Below, in pieces: positions 42,558 to 50,051 of a stretch of 64,000 nucleotides of DNA. This DNA is from Chloroflexota bacterium (GTDB lineage Bacteria > Chloroflexota > UBA6077 > FW602-bin22 > JACPRP01). Each line of letters begins with the position of its first letter. Within the stretch, counting starts at the first letter, position 1. The position numbers were made by a program, and so were the translations under genes. The notes beneath the pieces are model-generated. The model did no database searches. It saw only the letters and a list, made by a program, of their open reading frames with translations, and was not told where the DNA came from. The stretch spans positions 1 through 64,000 of the forward strand of contig JAMCWX010000011.1 in assembly GCA_023480885.1 (NCBI GenBank), read 5' to 3'.

Positions 42558-44225
42558 CTATGGACGAGTGATCGACGTTGCGTGGAGCGTGTCGCCAATG
42601 CGCAAGGCGAGCTGAATGGCCAGACGCGTCTCCGGATCCTCCAGGTCGAGCCCTGAGATCTCTCTGACACGGTGCAGGCGGTAGAGGAGCGTGTTGCGAT
42701 GCAGGTGGAGCTTCTGGGCCGCGTCCGTCAGGCTCCCGCAGGCAGCGAAATAGGCTTGCAGGGTCTTCACGAGCTCAGCCCCGTTCCTCTGATCGTATTC
42801 CAGGAGCTTACCAAGGACTTCATCGTAAAAGGTGTGCAGGTCCGGCGTGCCGTGCAGGTTGAAGAGCAGCCGGTAAATGCCCAGATCACCAAAATAACTC
42901 AGACAACCCTCGCCAAATAGCTGCAATCCCATTCCCAGAGACTGCCTCGCCTCCTGGTAGGCAGTCTTGATGCCTTCGAGATCGGGGTGCACTCGTCCGA
43001 CGCCGACGGCTATATTCAGGTACTTGAGATGCGCCGTAAGTCGACTTCTGATGCCCTCGACAAGCTTCTTGAGTTGCACAGGCTCCACGTTTTCCCCGAC
43101 TGGAACCAGCAAGATCAGCGTGTTGTCTCTTACTCTGAACAGATAACTCTGATCGAGCCTGGAAGCTTCCAGCTCGATCATGCTGGAAAGCTGCTTGTGT
43201 TGCTCGCTTGATTCCCAGCCAGGCAGCTTCTTGCGTTTGTCGCGCGTGTCGAAGGCGAGCACGGCGTATGGGGGATTCAGCGCATAGCCCAGTCGCTTGC
43301 CGCGAGCGATCATAGATGCAGCATTCGGGAAACTGCCCGTCAGCAGGTCCTCGATGAAGTCACTTTGCAGGCGATCTTGCGCGTCGAGAACGGCTCTGTC
43401 TCTCGCTATCTCGATAGCACAGGCCGCCGCCGCGTTGGTGATGGCCAGTTTGTCGGCCTCAGTTAAGCCTTCCCTGGTCCCCAGTATCGATAGGAAGCCC
43501 CACACTCGCTCTTTGGTTGAGATAGGGGCGACAAGGCGCTTGAACCCGTTACTGGTGAGATGGAACTCACTGAACGGGGGCTCGGAGGAACCAGGAGAGA
43601 TGTTCTTGGCCCACTCCAGGAGGTCTTCTCGGCCGGCTTCCAGCAATCTGCTGCCCTGGCCAGTGTCCACCGAGTCGTTAATTCCAGGCACGAACAGCTC
43701 CAGACGCAAGTCTTCGCCTTCCATGGCAACGGCCTTGCCAGTGATGCTGGACAGTTTTCTAAGGATAGCGGGGACACCCTTGCCCTCGATGGCGAGCTCT
43801 GTTAGCTGGGTGAATATCTCCTGGCTGCGCTGGTACAACGCCGCCCTCTGCTCGATGATCAGCCTGGTAACTGCTTGCTCCACCTCGTACAGGTTCGTGC
43901 TTTCTGGGAGGATGAGCAGCGGGATGTGGGTCTCGTCAGCTAGCGCAGCGGCCTCGCGACTCGCCTCTCCTAGCGCGGCCACGCCTACGACGCCTTTTTC
44001 GGTCAACCGTCGTATCAACTCGGTAAGCGTGAGGCGCTCGTCGAGCATCTTCATCGAACTAGTGGAAAGAAGGGCAAGCTCGCCTCCCTTGAATCCGCCG
44101 AAGCCCGGCGGTCGAGGGAGCATACGCGCCACCCACGTGACTTTGTGCCAGAGGCCGTCTGCGCCTCCAGCCAACCCTGTCCCCTCTGGTAATGCAGTTT
44201 TCCAGATATCTTCGACAGTTAACAT
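42558..44225 (-). CDS. PucR family transcriptional regulator
   Basis: 555 aa. An N-terminal PucR domain (LTVEDIWKTALPEGTGLAGG; ELALLSTSSMKMLDERLTLTELIRRL split over residues 50-80), a middle GAF-like region (about 150-290), a GGDEF-like CdaR segment (about 310-440) and the C-terminal HTH_30 helix-turn-helix (CGSLTDAAQKLHLHRNTLLY). PucR regulators control purine and nitrogen-source genes in Bacillus. A perfect dyad, TTGTGC-N5-GCACAA, lies 99 bases upstream of its own start, and similar sites precede the amt and glnA genes, making it the obvious candidate for binding them. Confidence 0.88.
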   Translation of the reverse strand: MLTVEDIWKTALPEGTGLAGGADGLWHKVTWVARMLPRPPGFGGFKGGELALLSTSSMKMLDERLTLTELIRRLTEKGVVGVAALGEASREAAALADETHIPLLILPESTNLYEVEQAVTRLIIEQRAALYQRSQEIFTQLTELAIEGKGVPAILRKLSSITGKAVAMEGEDLRLELFVPGINDSVDTGQGSRLLEAGREDLLEWAKNISPGSSEPPFSEFHLTSNGFKRLVAPISTKERVWGFLSILGTREGLTEADKLAITNAAAACAIEIARDRAVLDAQDRLQSDFIEDLLTGSFPNAASMIARGKRLGYALNPPYAVLAFDTRDKRKKLPGWESSEQHKQLSSMIELEASRLDQSYLFRVRDNTLILLVPVGENVEPVQLKKLVEGIRSRLTAHLKYLNIAVGVGRVHPDLEGIKTAYQEARQSLGMGLQLFGEGCLSYFGDLGIYRLLFNLHGTPDLHTFYDEVLGKLLEYDQRNGAELVKTLQAYFAACGSLTDAAQKLHLHRNTLLYRLHRVREISGLDLEDPETRLAIQLALRIGDTLHATSITRP

Positions 44226-44323
44226 CTTTGTACGAATTTACCAAATATCTTCAGACAAGGCAAATGATATCACCGCCGCATGACTTTGTCGATGTGTAAA
44301 CTGCTAAAACAAGCGCGTCTGGG

Positions 44324-44340
44324 TTGTGCAGGATGCACAA
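44324..44340. promoter_or_regulatory. Perfect dyad TTGTGC-N5-GCACAA upstream of pucR
   Basis: TTGTGC AGGAT GCACAA, the best-matching member of the set, 99 bases upstream of the PucR-family gene. The rest of the 242-base gap (44226-44467) shows no other clear element. Confidence 0.6.
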
Positions 44341-44467
44341 TGCACGCTTACTTCTTGCCTTGCTCATGGTTATGAGGAGAGAGCGCTTTCTCTGCCCTCA
44401 CGAGACGCGCGGCTCTTCTTCAGGGCTCAATGCTCCCACACGTTTTCCGTCTGCGCCAGACACGTGC

Positions 44468-45502
44468 CTATCGTCTCGCATATCTCGTGGCCAGCTCGAA
44501 GTAGCTGCGCGCGGCCTCCTGGCTCCGCCGCTTCTCGACTTCCGGTATCTCTGGCTCGTCCAGCTTGAAGCTCTCCACCTTACCCCTCACGTATGCTCGG
44601 TATATCTTGTAGAAATCCAGGACCTCACGCGCTCTCGCGTCCCCGGAGGCGGCGATGTGGGCCTCGAAGAAGCTGCTGGAGAGATCGAGTCGCCCTACTC
44701 TATCCAGGTCCATGGCCAGGAAGGCGATGTCGGAGACGACGTCTCCGCAGCGTAGCCGCTCGTTGAACTCGACGCAGTCGAAGATGCAGAGCCCGTCTAC
44801 GAAGCAGACGTTCTCCGCGCGCAGGTCGCCGTGTCCGTCCCTGACGAATCCCTGGGCGATGCGCTGCTGGAACAACGCGTAATGTTTGCGGAGGAATTCG
44901 TCGGTGTAGTTTCTTATTGAGCGGAACTGATCGGCGTCGATGGTGCGCCCGACGTATGGTGCCGTCTGGGCGAAGTTCTCATCGGTGTTGGTGGCGATCC
45001 ATCGTGGCTCGCCGTACTGCTCGACGTCAGGGCCAGTGCGGGCGTGGCGGTAAAATTCTGCCAGCTTGTTCGCCACGCGCTCGACCATAGCCAGGGATAC
45101 TTTGTTGGCCGCGAGAAGCCTGTCCATGATTCGGTCTTCAGGAAGCTGCACCATCTTCACCGCATAGTCCACCAGCCTACCGCCGCTTCCTATCCAGACG
45201 CGGCCGTCGCCCTCGCGCACTTCGACGACGCCGAGGTAGATTTCACGGCATAGCCGGCTGTTCAGGCGCACTTCTTCGTGGCAGAAGTGCTGCCGCTTTG
45301 CCAGCGTGCTGTAGTCCAAGAAGCCGAAATTCACCGCTTTCTTGACCTTGTAGGCGTACTGCCCGGTCAGGAAAACGTAGGAGATGTGAGTCTGGCGCAG
45401 CTCCACGTGCGTCGTGGGCTGCGGATAGGCGCTGGGATCTAATAATGCCTTGACGAACGCCGGAAGCCTGGCCTCGCCGCCGAAATAGATGCTGGTCGGC
45501 AT
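44468..45502 (-). CDS. Aminoglycoside phosphotransferase-like kinase (COG2187)
   Basis: 344 aa with the APH/choline-kinase fold. The Brenner motif VRDGHGDLRAENVCF holds the catalytic Asp and Asn, and IFDCVEFNERLRCGD holds the Mg-binding Asp; YAYKVKKAVNFGFLDYSTL contains the ATP-binding lysine. Related two-domain proteins of COG2187 carry a C-terminal P-loop ATPase; here the chain ends after the kinase domain. The substrate is unknown, and antibiotic resistance should not be assumed. The gene stands alone between pucR and a set of intergenic palindromes. Confidence 0.8.
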   Translation of the reverse strand: MPTSIYFGGEARLPAFVKALLDPSAYPQPTTHVELRQTHISYVFLTGQYAYKVKKAVNFGFLDYSTLAKRQHFCHEEVRLNSRLCREIYLGVVEVREGDGRVWIGSGGRLVDYAVKMVQLPEDRIMDRLLAANKVSLAMVERVANKLAEFYRHARTGPDVEQYGEPRWIATNTDENFAQTAPYVGRTIDADQFRSIRNYTDEFLRKHYALFQQRIAQGFVRDGHGDLRAENVCFVDGLCIFDCVEFNERLRCGDVVSDIAFLAMDLDRVGRLDLSSSFFEAHIAASGDARAREVLDFYKIYRAYVRGKVESFKLDEPEIPEVEKRRSQEAARSYFELATRYARR

Positions 45503-45553
45503 TTCTTCTCACCCAGTTTCGCAGAGGCAAGAACGATGCCAATGCCTGCAAGG

Positions 45554-45581
45554 CCGACGCGGTTTCCGGAAACCGCGTCGG
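45554..45581. repeat. 28-bp perfect palindrome
   Basis: CCGACGCGGTTTCC followed directly by its complement GGAAACCGCGTCGG. In the 331-base gap between the COG2187 kinase gene and the NosD-like gene. No T-run on either side, so it is more likely a dispersed palindromic repeat or protein-binding site than an intrinsic terminator. Confidence 0.7.
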
Positions 45582-45615
45582 TCTACGCCGTCAAGATAGG
45601 TGCAAATACCTGTGT

Positions 45616-45621
45616 TATAAT
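45616..45621 (+). promoter_or_regulatory. Extended -10 promoter of the NosD/PA14 leader
   Basis: TGTTATAAT, an extended -10 element (TGn-TATAAT). No good -35 is seen, as is common for extended -10 promoters. It would start a transcript of about 150 bases before the strong terminator at 45774 and about 205 bases before the coding region. Confidence 0.6.
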
Positions 45622-45773
45622 TACCATGTACTTAGATAGTATCGTTCCGCTCCATCCATATGGCCTACGCCGTGGTGGCAGGGACTCAAGGCCGGTTGGT
45701 GGTGTGATTCGTGAAGAGGCAGTGGTGTCTGGCATTCTGTAGATGCTGAGCAAGCATCGTCGAATATCTCGGG
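45622..45773 (+). ncRNA. Unidentified structured leader RNA
   Basis: Between a good promoter and a perfect terminator, and before a secreted surface-protein gene. One hairpin, GATGCT-GAGCA-AGCATC, is visible near 45742-45758. I could not match it to any riboswitch class that I know; a c-di-GMP aptamer was considered because of the downstream surface protein but its conserved core is absent. It could be a small RNA or an attenuator. Confidence 0.35.
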
Positions 45774-45804
45774 AGCCGACCATCCATGGATGGTCGGCTT
45801 TTTT
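45774..45804 (+). terminator. Perfect intrinsic terminator in the leader of the NosD/PA14 gene
   Basis: GCCGACCATCCA is followed directly by its complement TGGATGGTCGGC (24-base palindrome, 45775-45798) and then TTTTTT. It ends 30 bases before the GTG start of the NosD-like gene, so expression requires readthrough or antitermination. Confidence 0.8.
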
Positions 45805-45833
45805 GTGCGAAAGCAGGGAAAGGAGACCTTGAC

Positions 45834-47370
45834 GTGAAAAAGCTAATCGTGGGCCTGGCTGCCCTGACAACACTTGCTGTTGTGATATTGTTCACAAGCC
45901 TTTCGAGCGCGGAGGTGGCACAAGCTGAACCAGGAAAGCCGAAGGAACCAGTGCCGACGTACTCGCCCCAGGCGCAGGGCTCGCCTATCGAAAAGAGAAC
46001 GGACAAATCGACCAGCCTGCCCCAGATGCCCGCTTCTTTGCATGCCTCTGGCAAGGAAGCGCAGGGTGGGCTCGAAGTTGTGGGTATGCACTTCCTGCTT
46101 GCCAACCCCAAATACCCGAATGTCACGCTCCAGAGCACCCAGCCCATCTCGCTGTTTTTGGTACCTTCAGGGGAAATGGTGGCGATCCAATTCGCATCAG
46201 CCAGTGGTGCCGTTCAAACAGAGGTCACCATCGCCGGCCTCGCGTCCAACACCACTTACCACAAATACGAGGACAGCTATCACAATCACGTGGCTTTCAC
46301 CACCGACGCCGCGGGGGAGTTCAGGTTTGTCCAGGACCTGTCGAGGCCCCACTTCGTCTTCATCCAGCAACGGTCTTCCACCATTTTCCTCGGCAATTCC
46401 GGCTGGAGCAGCCCCGTCGGCATCTGGTATCCCATCACCAGGACGGGGGTTCTGACGCAGGACATAGGTGAGACGCTGCAAATAGATAGCCCCAACATCA
46501 CCCTGGATGGCAGTGGACACACTATAGCGGGAAGTGGCACTGGCTACGGCGTATATAGTGGAACACGCGAGACTCGCGCATCGAGAACGTCCTTGCATCG
46601 GGAAACTACGAGGGAATCGCCGTTTTGTCTTCCAACAACAATACCCTTGCCAGTAGCGCCGTGATCTCGAACGCGTATGGGATATTCCTCGACTCTGCTG
46701 CGGGCAATACCATCATTGGCAACACGGCCAATTCTAGCCCTAACGTTGGAATCCTGCTCCAGTCCGCTCCCACCAGCACCATCGCGAGCAACACCACCAA
46801 CTCAAACCACTGGGGAGTGGTCCTGGATACTTCGGGCAGCAGCGCGGTCAGACCTTCAACCTGCCGAAGCCGGTGGGGGGCAACTTCTGGAGCAACTGGA
46901 CCTCTCCCGACAGTAAGAATCAGGGCTTTGTCGATTTCCCGTACGTTTTCACCGGGGGACAGGATAATCTGCCGTGGGTGAAGGAGAACGCTTGGATCGG
47001 ATGGTACGGCGAATACTTCGCCAATATGTCGCTGTCAGGCTCTCCCGTCCTCACGCGCACCGACACCAGCATCGACTTCGACTGGGGAACTGGCTCGCCC
47101 TCGGTCTTAGTGCCTGCACAGGAGTTCTCCGTCAGGTGGACGCGAATGCTGACCTTTACGGAAGGGATGTATCGGTTCCACACGACAGGCGACGACGGCA
47201 TCAGGCTGTGGGGAGATGGCGTCCTGGCGATCGACGATTGGTCGAATCATTCGGCCAGAGAGGATACGGCAGATGTGTTCATGACTGCGGGGCAGCATAA
47301 CCTCAAGGTCGAATACTTCGAGTGGATCGTCTACGCCGTGGCCAAGGCGTGGTGGGAGGTGGCTAACTAA
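45834..47370 (+). pseudogene. Secreted NosD-like beta-helix / PA14 protein, broken by two frameshifts
   Basis: GTG 45834 follows AAGGAGA. A signal peptide (KKLIVGLAALTTLAVVILF) opens frame 1. Right-handed beta-helix repeats start at SPNITLDGSGHTIAGSG and continue in a second frame (NTRDSRIENVLASGNYEGIA ... SSNNNTLASSAV), then a third (NLPKPVGGNFWSNW). The last part is a PA14 domain (WYGEYFANMSLSG, FHTTGDDGIRLWGDGV) ending at 47370. The frame changes fall near 46560 and 46850 and each is consistent with loss of one base, the first beside a GG run. Each ORF-track fragment is part of one ancestral gene of about 510 codons. Either a decaying gene or two assembly errors; the product would be an exported carbohydrate-binding protein. 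Confidence 0.8.
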
Positions 47371-47506
47371 CAGAACTTACGCGGTCGGGTCCGAATGAAC
47401 CGCAAAGGGCGCCAAGGACGCAAGGGCTTCGAGACACTCCTTTACGCTCTTTGCGAGCTTTGCGGTGAAATCTGGCTCCTCAAAGGCCACTGCCTAACCC
47501 CTGTGA
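47371..47506 (+). mobile_element. MITE-like element, copy A
   Basis: About 135 bp. It is nearly the reverse complement of copy B at 48183: by eye about nine mismatches over 125 bp. Outer ends resemble TGACAGGACTTACGC (here degenerate, AACAGAACTTACGC and GCCTAACCCCTGTGA); the core contains ACCGCAAAGGGCGCCAAGG and CTTTGCGAGCTTTGCGGTG. No transposase. It overlaps the 3' end of the cyclodeaminase gene and supplies its last eight codons and stop. Confidence 0.75.
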
Positions 47507-48136
47507 CTTCGACCGGTTTTTTTGCTTCACCGTATCCAGAATTCGCTGGAGCGTGGCCGCGCGAGCGTCGAAGAAGTCGTGCTTGCTGAGTATCTTCGCG
47601 CGGAACGCCTCGTCGGTTATCTCGTCGAGGTTGTGTCTCACCGCGAGCAGGTGGGCCTCGACGGCGGAGCTAAGAAGCAACGAGCCCATCGCCAGGTCGG
47701 ACGTGGCAGGCGCATAAGCGACATCGACAATGTCGGCGGCGAGGTTGATGCAGATCATCGCGGCGCGGCCCATCGCCCCCGGGATCAACGTGGCGGTCTT
47801 TATGGCTAGCTGTACGTTCTCCTGGGTTTCCTCGCCTTTGGCGTACAGCGTTTTGGCGCGCACCAGCTTGCTATATGCCTCCGCGTCTTGCAGCACGATG
47901 TCGCGCAGCATGTTGCGCGTCCGCTCCACTCTCTCCGCCGCGCTTGCGACCCTCTCTCGATCGGCCCCGCTCGGCAGCTTGCGCTCGGTAATGCGCGCCA
48001 CCTTCACGATCAAGGCTGCGCCCACCGCCGCGGTCAGCGCGCTGCCGCTGACCCCAGCCGGCGCCACGGCCGGGGCGGAGTAAGCCTTGAGCAGGCCATC
48101 GAGGTTATATTCGTACAGGTTAAGTTGCACTGTCAC
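47480..48136 (-). CDS. Cyclodeaminase/cyclohydrolase family protein
   Basis: 218 aa from GTG 48136. The all-helical family of formiminotetrahydrofolate cyclodeaminase (FTCD C-terminal domain) converts 5-formimino-THF to 5,10-methenyl-THF, or acts as methenyl-THF cyclohydrolase. VAPAGVSGSALTAAVGAALIV matches the usual PAPGGGSAAA..GALGAAL loop, with Ala/Val/Ser in place of some glycines; LRDIVLQDAEAYSKLV and IPGAMGRAAMICIN follow. The final eight residues (SQGLGSGL) lie in the MITE copy A, so the C-terminus was altered by insertion. Flanked by A and B in inverted orientation. A folate role in one-carbon transfer is likely; activity may be altered. Confidence 0.8.
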   Translation of the reverse strand: MTVQLNLYEYNLDGLLKAYSAPAVAPAGVSGSALTAAVGAALIVKVARITERKLPSGADRERVASAAERVERTRNMLRDIVLQDAEAYSKLVRAKTLYAKGEETQENVQLAIKTATLIPGAMGRAAMICINLAADIVDVAYAPATSDLAMGSLLLSSAVEAHLLAVRHNLDEITDEAFRAKILSKHDFFDARAATLQRILDTVKQKNRSKSQGLGSGL

Positions 48137-48151
48137 GCCTCATCGCCGATC

Positions 48152-48180
48152 GATAGCCGCCAAAGACATCGGCGGCTATC
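48152..48180. repeat. 10-bp stem hairpin upstream of the cyclodeaminase
   Basis: GATAGCCGCC, nine bases, GGCGGCTATC. Lies 16 bases before the cyclodeaminase start and directly beside MITE copy B. It could be a 5' mRNA stem or the insertion-site palindrome. Confidence 0.55.
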
Positions 48181-48182
48181 AA

Positions 48183-48321
48183 TTACGGGAGTTACGCGGT
48201 GGTCTTTGAGGAGCCAGATTGCACCGCAAAGCTCGCAAAGAGCGCAAAGGAGTGTCTGGAAGCCCTTGCGTCCTTGGCGCCCTTGGCGGTTCATTCGGAC
48301 CCGACCGCGTGAGTCCTGTCA
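48183..48321 (-). mobile_element. MITE-like element, copy B
   Basis: About 139 bp, read on the minus strand as TGACAGGACTCACGCGGTCGG ... CCACCGCGTAACTCCCGTAA. It has the best-preserved outer end of the pair (TGACAGGA) and the same ACCGC..AAGG / CTTTGCGGTG core as copy A. Inverted relative to A and 0.66 kb away, with the cyclodeaminase gene between them. Confidence 0.8.
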
Positions 48322-48369
48322 ATTAGTATAGCATCGGGGAAGCGAAGAGCGCCATATTTTCGAGGAAAG

Positions 48370-48402
48370 CGACACGCCCAGCGGGCAGCGCCGGGCGTGT
48401 CG
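48370..48402 (-). terminator. Terminator downstream of glnA
   Basis: On the minus strand CGACACGCCC, a 13-base loop, GGGCGTGTCG, then CTTTCCT. Ten perfect base pairs; about 80 bases after the glnA stop. The rest of the 343-base gap 48137-48479 holds the hairpin and MITE copy B. Confidence 0.75.
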
Positions 48403-48479
48403 AAGATCGAGAGAACTTTGCGGTATGGCGTCAACAAAGCCCTCCTCTAGCACTCTGATGACGCCGAATCCGCACAAAC

Positions 48480-49931
48480 CTAAATGTCGTAATACAGGAA
48501 GAACTCATAAGGATGCGGCCGCAGGGCCACCTGTTCGAGCTCACGCTCGCGCTTATAGCCGATCCACGTCTCGATCAGGTCCCTGGTGAACACGTCGCCT
48601 TTCAGCAGGAAGGCGTGGTCCGCTTCCAGCGCTTCGAGCACTTCGCCCAGCGAGCCTGGGGTCGACTTGATCTTGGCTGCCTCTTTCGCCGGAAGCTCGT
48701 ACAGGTCTTCGTCGATGGGTGCCGGTGGCTCGATGTGGTTCTGGACGCCATCCAGGCCGGCCATCAGCAGCGCCGCGAACGTCAGGTAAGGGTTGCTGCT
48801 CGGGTCGGGCGGACGGAACTCGATGCGCTTCGATTTCGGGCTGGTCGAGTACATGGGAATTCGCACGCAGGCGCTGCGGTTGCGCTGTGAGTACACGAGA
48901 TTGATCGGTGCCTCGTAGCCCGGAACCAGACGACGATAGGAATTGGTCGTCGGCGCCGCGAAGGCCAGAATGGCCGGGGCGTGCTTCAGCAGGCCGCCGA
49001 TGTACCACCTGGCGGTATTGCTGAGCAGGGCGTAGCCGTTCTCGTCGTAGAACAGGTTGACGCCGTCTTTCCAAAGGCTCTGGTGCGTGTGCATGCCCGA
49101 TCCGTTGTCCTGGAAAAGCGGCTTGGGCATGAACGTGGCCGTGTAGCCGTGCTGAACGCAAACGTTCTTGATGATGTACTTGAACAGCATCACCTGGTCG
49201 GCCATCTTGGTGAGCGTGTCGAATCTCATGTCGATCTCGGCCTGGCCGGCTGTGGCTACCTCGTGATGGTGAACCTCGACGTTGATCCCAGCCTTGAGCA
49301 TGGTCAACATGATCTCGGAGCGAAGGTCCTGCAGTTTATCGGTCGGCGGCACGGGGAAGTAGCCTTCCTTGTAGCGCGGCCTGTATCCCAGATTTGGCTT
49401 GCCGCCATTGGCCCCGCTGTTCCAAACGCCTTCTTCCGAATCGATGAAGTAGTAGCCGCTGTGACTCGTCTGATCGAAGCGAATGTCGTTGAAGATGTAG
49501 AACTCAGCCTCAGGTCCCCAGTAGCTCAGGTCGGCGACGCCCGTCTGCACCAGGTATTCCTCGGCCTTCCTGGCCACGTATCTGGGGTCTCTCGAGTATG
49601 CCTCGCGCGTCATCGGATCGACGATGTCGCAGATTAAGCTGAGTGTCGGAACCTTGAGCACGGGATCCACCACAGCCGTGGTAGGATCGGGCATGAGGAG
49701 CATATCACTCTCGTGAATCTTCTTGAATCCGCGAATGCTGGACCCATCGAAGCCGATCCCTTCCGCGAACAGGTCTTCTGTGAGGTCCTTAACAGGTATC
49801 GAAAAATGCTGCCAGAGGCCAGGGAGGTCGACGAACTTGAAGTCCACTACCTGAACTCCAACCTCCCCCGCTCGATCGATGACCTCCCTGGCCTCGGCTC
49901 GCGCTGTAGCTCTCTCCAGTGCTTGTACCAC
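48480..49931 (-). CDS. glnA: Glutamine synthetase, type I
   Basis: 483 aa from GTG. Makes glutamine from glutamate, ammonia and ATP. GEVGVQVVDFKFVDLPGLWQ and GIGFDGSSIRGFKKIHESDM are N-terminal signatures; WGPEAEFYIFND holds metal ligands; MPKPLFQDNGSGMHTHQSLW, VPGYEAPINLVYSQRNRSA and RIEFRPPDPSSNPYL line the active site. The adenylylation-site segment EDLYELP retains its Tyr (411). A 9-bp inverted repeat near the -10 region and a TTGTGC dyad upstream suggest transcriptional control. Together with PII and two Amt genes it completes ammonium uptake and assimilation. Confidence 0.96.
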   Translation of the reverse strand: MVQALERATARAEAREVIDRAGEVGVQVVDFKFVDLPGLWQHFSIPVKDLTEDLFAEGIGFDGSSIRGFKKIHESDMLLMPDPTTAVVDPVLKVPTLSLICDIVDPMTREAYSRDPRYVARKAEEYLVQTGVADLSYWGPEAEFYIFNDIRFDQTSHSGYYFIDSEEGVWNSGANGGKPNLGYRPRYKEGYFPVPPTDKLQDLRSEIMLTMLKAGINVEVHHHEVATAGQAEIDMRFDTLTKMADQVMLFKYIIKNVCVQHGYTATFMPKPLFQDNGSGMHTHQSLWKDGVNLFYDENGYALLSNTARWYIGGLLKHAPAILAFAAPTTNSYRRLVPGYEAPINLVYSQRNRSACVRIPMYSTSPKSKRIEFRPPDPSSNPYLTFAALLMAGLDGVQNHIEPPAPIDEDLYELPAKEAAKIKSTPGSLGEVLEALEADHAFLLKGDVFTRDLIETWIGYKRERELEQVALRPHPYEFFLYYDI

Positions 49932-49981
49932 TTCCGCACCATCCTTTCCGCAGAGTTAGTTACTTACGTGAGAATATAAAA

Positions 49982-50015
49982 GGCGTGCAGTTGAGGTGTC
50001 TACGTGCTGCACGCC
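49982..50015. promoter_or_regulatory. Inverted repeat GGCGTGCAG/CTGCACGCC in the glnA promoter
   Basis: Two perfect 9-bp arms (49982-49990 and 50007-50015), 16 bases apart, 51 bases upstream of the glnA start. On the glnA strand a -10-like TATATT (49973-49978) follows it directly, so a bound protein would overlap the promoter. Confidence 0.6.
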
Positions 50016-50034
50016 AATTTAGGCAACGTCCAGT

Positions 50035-50051
50035 TTGTGCAAATGGTACAA
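50035..50051. promoter_or_regulatory. Candidate operator TTGTGC-N5-GTACAA upstream of glnA
   Basis: TTGTGC AAATG GTACAA; one mismatch from the perfect dyad at the pucR gene. It is 104 bases upstream of the glnA start, nearly the same distance as the pucR site from its gene. Confidence 0.55.

Noticed and set aside
45640-45770. c-di-GMP (GEMM) riboswitch in the NosD leader
   Set aside because: GGGACTCAAGGCC looks like part of the GEMM core, but the remaining conserved stretches and stems are missing.
48981-49637. 218-aa plus-strand ORF over glnA
   Set aside because: Antisense to glutamine synthetase; no independent evidence.
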